A DNA stretch of 13,548 nucleotides from CAITYL01 sp041651315 (GTDB taxonomy: Bacteria; Verrucomicrobiota; Lentisphaeria; Oligosphaerales; CAITYL01), in NCBI GenBank assembly GCA_041651315.1, contig JBAZJM010000107.1, positions 1-13,548 on the forward strand. The letters are read 5' to 3'. Of this stretch, positions 12,348 through 13,548 are shown one piece after another. The position numbers and the translations under genes were made by a program. How positions within the stretch are numbered: the first letter of the stretch is position 1; each line of letters opens with the position of its first letter. Under the pieces are notes generated by a model, which was given only the letters and a program-made list of their open reading frames with translations, ran no database searches and was not told the origin of the DNA.

Positions 12348-12896
12348 CTAAGGCTCCGTCACATCGGTAACGGCAACTTTTTCCGGCGGTGGCGCAAAGG
12401 TCTCCAGCATTTCGGTCGTTTCCGAGCTGCGGGCCAGCGCCACCTTGCCGGTACGCGCCAGTTCAATGATGCCGAACGGCTGCATCAGGTCGATGAAGGC
12501 GTCAATCTTCTCGGACGGGCCGGTGACCTCGACAATGACGCTGCCCGCCTGGACGTTGACGATGTTGGCCTTGAAGACGTCGGCCAGCTGGACGATTTCA
12601 CCGCGGTTCTCGCGGGTGGTGCGCATCTTGAGCAGCATCAGCTCGCGGCCGACGAACTGGCTGCCGGTGAGATCGGTCACCTTCAGCACGTCCACCAGCT
12701 TGTTGAGCTGCTTTTCAATCTGCTCCAGGACATTGTCGTCACCGGTAGTGACGATGGTCATCTTGGAGATGGTCCGGTCATGGGTCGGCCCGACCGTCAG
12801 GCTTTCAATATTGTAGCCGCGGCCGCTGAACAGCCCGGCCACCCGCGCCAGGACGCCGAACTTGTTCTCGACCAGCACTGAAATGGTATGCCGCAT
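12348..12896 (-). CDS. ilvN: Acetolactate synthase small (regulatory) subunit
   Basis: 182 residues. The small subunit activates the catalytic subunit IlvB and gives it valine feedback inhibition. Residues 2-75 are the ACT domain: HTISVLVENKFGVLARVAGL, FSGRGYNIESLTVGPT, and EQIEKQLNKLVDVLKVTDLT. N11, G14 and N29, linked with valine sensitivity in E. coli IlvH, are kept, so feedback is expected. Residues 84-158 form the C-terminal regulatory domain (RELMLLKMRTT, FGIIELARTGKVALAR). The open frame runs to 13013, but similarity starts at MRHTISVL, and GGGGTGAT stands just before ATG 12896, so I use that. There is no ilvB upstream; the promoter and a repeat cluster lie there instead. The gene leads an operon with panB, which shares the precursor 2-oxoisovalerate. 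Confidence 0.95.
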   Translation of the reverse strand: MRHTISVLVENKFGVLARVAGLFSGRGYNIESLTVGPTHDRTISKMTIVTTGDDNVLEQIEKQLNKLVDVLKVTDLTGSQFVGRELMLLKMRTTRENRGEIVQLADVFKANIVNVQAGSVIVEVTGPSEKIDAFIDLMQPFGIIELARTGKVALARSSETTEMLETFAPPPEKVAVTDVTEP

Positions 12897-12927
12897 TGGG
12901 ATCACCCCGTCACGCACCGTAAGGCCG

Positions 12928-12944
12928 CCGGCAAACCGTGCCGG
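12928..12944 (-). other. Small stem-loop in the ilvN leader
   Basis: CCGGCA, loop of five, TGCCGG, a perfect 6-bp stem between the predicted transcript start and the ilvN ATG. There is no leader peptide rich in branched-chain codons and no T-tract, so classic attenuation is not supported. It could be chance in GC-rich DNA. Confidence 0.3.
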
Positions 12945-12956
12945 AGACAGCCTTAA

Positions 12957-12985
12957 AGTATAACCCCGGACTGCCCCCAACTCAA
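12957..12985 (-). promoter_or_regulatory. Sigma-70 promoter of ilvN-panB-obgE
   Basis: On the minus strand TTGAGT (12980-12985) and TATACT (12957-12962) are 17 bases apart, close to consensus in both boxes and spacing. The start would be near 12950, giving a leader of about 54 bases before ilvN. Confidence 0.6.
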
Positions 12986-13077
12986 ACCGGCCGGCAGGCC
13001 GGGTGCATGGCATAACGGTTGGTTGATCCGGTTCCCGGCAATTTCTGGACGTGATCGTGATCTATCGGTTTCCAGAC

Positions 13078-13097
13078 GATACCGATACCGACCCCGA
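13078..13097 (+). repeat. Hexad array C, short copy
   Basis: gatacc, gatacc, gacccc, ga: same 6-nt units and same closing gacccc unit as the array before recO. It is in the gene-free region upstream of the ilvN promoter. Confidence 0.7.
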
Positions 13098-13166
13098 GAA
13101 CCGCCGGAGGAGTCATGGGCGGAGGACACACGGATGACTCAGGCACCTCGTGTGTTCCCCTGCTGT

Positions 13167-13227
13167 AGCGGCGGCTGTGCCAGCCGCGCGGGGGGTCCGT
13201 TTGGGGGCGCCTGGCACAGGCGCCGCT
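13167..13227. repeat. Large imperfect inverted repeat
   Basis: AGCGGCGGCTGTGCCAGCCGC (13167-13187) faces an arm at 13207-13227 that pairs with it at all but two or three of 21 positions. Each arm also contains an inner palindrome (GGCTG-tg-CCAGCC in the left arm). This cross-shaped design is typical of REP/BIME-like dispersed elements. The short sequence CTGGAGTTTGGCA follows it (13226-13238) and occurs again after the next hairpin (13313-13325). Confidence 0.8.
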
Positions 13228-13290
13228 GGAGTTTGGCACAAATCCGCCTTGAGGACGAACATGCCATGAGAGCGCATCCCATAAATTCAA

Positions 13291-13312
13291 GACCAGGCAG
13301 GATTGCCTGGTC
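13291..13312. repeat. Perfect 9-bp hairpin
   Basis: GACCAGGCA, loop ggat, TGCCTGGTC. It is followed by the same CTGGAGTTTGGCA found after the previous inverted repeat, which suggests that both are parts of one kind of element. Confidence 0.75.
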
Positions 13313-13356
13313 CTGGAGTTTGGCAAAAGTACGGGGTTTAGCCTGGATTATTCATT

Positions 13357-13398
13357 TCACTTCGACATTCAAAATTGAACATTCGAAATTCAACATTC
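13357..13398. repeat. Heptad array D, second copy
   Basis: tcacttc, gacattc, aaaattg, aacattc, gaaattc, aacattc: six 7-mers in register, made of the same ATTCAAC-like words as the array at 8017-8094 but with no inverted half. Confidence 0.7.
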
Positions 13399-13426
13399 AT
13401 GAATAAAGCTGGTTAGGGGTTGCTTC

Positions 13427-13471
13427 GTCCCGTAGGGACTGAATGAAAATAGGCAGGGGCTTCAGCCCCTG
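13427..13471. repeat. Two-hairpin REP-like element
   Basis: GTCCC-gta-GGGAC (13427-13439) then CAGGGGCT-tc-AGCCCCTG (13454-13471), joined by an A-rich linker gaatgaaaata. Two small hairpins with an A-rich spacer are the usual form of bacterial REP pairs. Confidence 0.75.
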
Positions 13472-13491
13472 TTCCGAAAAATGAAACGATG

Positions 13492-13537
13492 GCGTGCCGT
13501 AGGTACGCCGCGATTCGCCGCGTACCTGACGGCACGC
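13492..13537. repeat. Long hairpin at the right edge
   Basis: GCGTGCCGTAGGTACGCCGC (from 13492) pairs with the arm ending at 13537, about 20 bp with one bulged base and a loop of about three bases. This is the last structure before the window ends; nothing codes here. Confidence 0.8.
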
Positions 13538-13548
13538 GAAATGGGGGG

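Noticed and set aside
12897..12956. Valine/leucine attenuator in the ilvN leader
   Set aside because: Only a 6-bp stem is seen; no leader peptide with branched-chain codons and no T-tract.
12897..13013. N-terminal extension of ilvN to 13013
   Set aside because: The extra 39 residues have no counterpart in the family, a ribosome binding site precedes 12896, and a good promoter at 12957-12985 lies inside the extension.
13023..13406. 127-codon plus-strand frame near the right edge
   Set aside because: It is made of repeat elements (hexad array, inverted repeats, heptad array) and has no domain or binding site.

Overview
The window is GC-rich bacterial chromosome. It most likely comes from the PVC superphylum, near Kiritimatiellota, Lentisphaerota or Verrucomicrobiota. 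This placement is an inference from three things: a LacI-like/AraC-fused XylR-type regulator, a CAAX-protease-like protein of the exosortase-associated type, and many short intergenic hairpins and 6-7 nt periodic arrays of a kind I associate with those phyla. No rRNA or marker phylogeny is available to test it.

Layout. Positions 1-610 hold the 5' part of the trigger factor gene (minus strand, cut by the window edge) and a tRNA-Gln(CUG) with its promoter. Positions 715-3929 hold four plus-strand genes: a CPBP/CAAX-type membrane protease, a two-helix membrane protein with a PH-like tail, a protein of unknown function with a weak MmcB-like segment, and a secreted protein built of 14-residue GxQIGxxN repeats. 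Positions 4080-6448 hold a divergent pair: a GlpG-like rhomboid protease (minus) and a XylR-like regulator (plus). Positions 6536-7936 hold an FklB-like peptidyl-prolyl isomerase and a short RecO. Positions 8272-9553 hold a small three-helix PQ-loop-like membrane protein and a RelE/HigB-type toxin with an XRE antitoxin, preceded by a perfect palindromic operator. Positions 9712-9887 hold tRNA-Glu(CUC) with a clear terminator and promoter. A family 6 hypoxanthine-DNA glycosylase follows on the plus strand, and its tail runs 155 bp into the 3' end of obgE. Positions 10393-12985 are a minus-strand operon, ilvN-panB-obgE, with a good sigma-70 promoter. From 12986 to the right edge no gene is credible, and the region is a cluster of hairpin repeats.

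Functions. Most genes are housekeeping: protein folding (tig, fklB), DNA repair (recO, the glycosylase), branched-chain amino acid and pantothenate synthesis (ilvN, panB), ribosome assembly (obgE) and tRNAs. ilvN and panB share the pathway to 2-oxoisovalerate, which PanB converts to ketopantoate. The accessory parts are the toxin-antitoxin pair, the repeat protein and the regulator of unknown ligand.

The most unusual signal is between genes. Five gaps carry degenerate tandem arrays, four in strict 7-nt register and one in 6-nt register (with a second short 6-nt copy near the right edge). The arrays differ in sequence, and two of them fold back on themselves. They sit at gene boundaries: one runs into a Shine-Dalgarno sequence, one overlaps a stop codon, and one ends 5 nt before the recO start.
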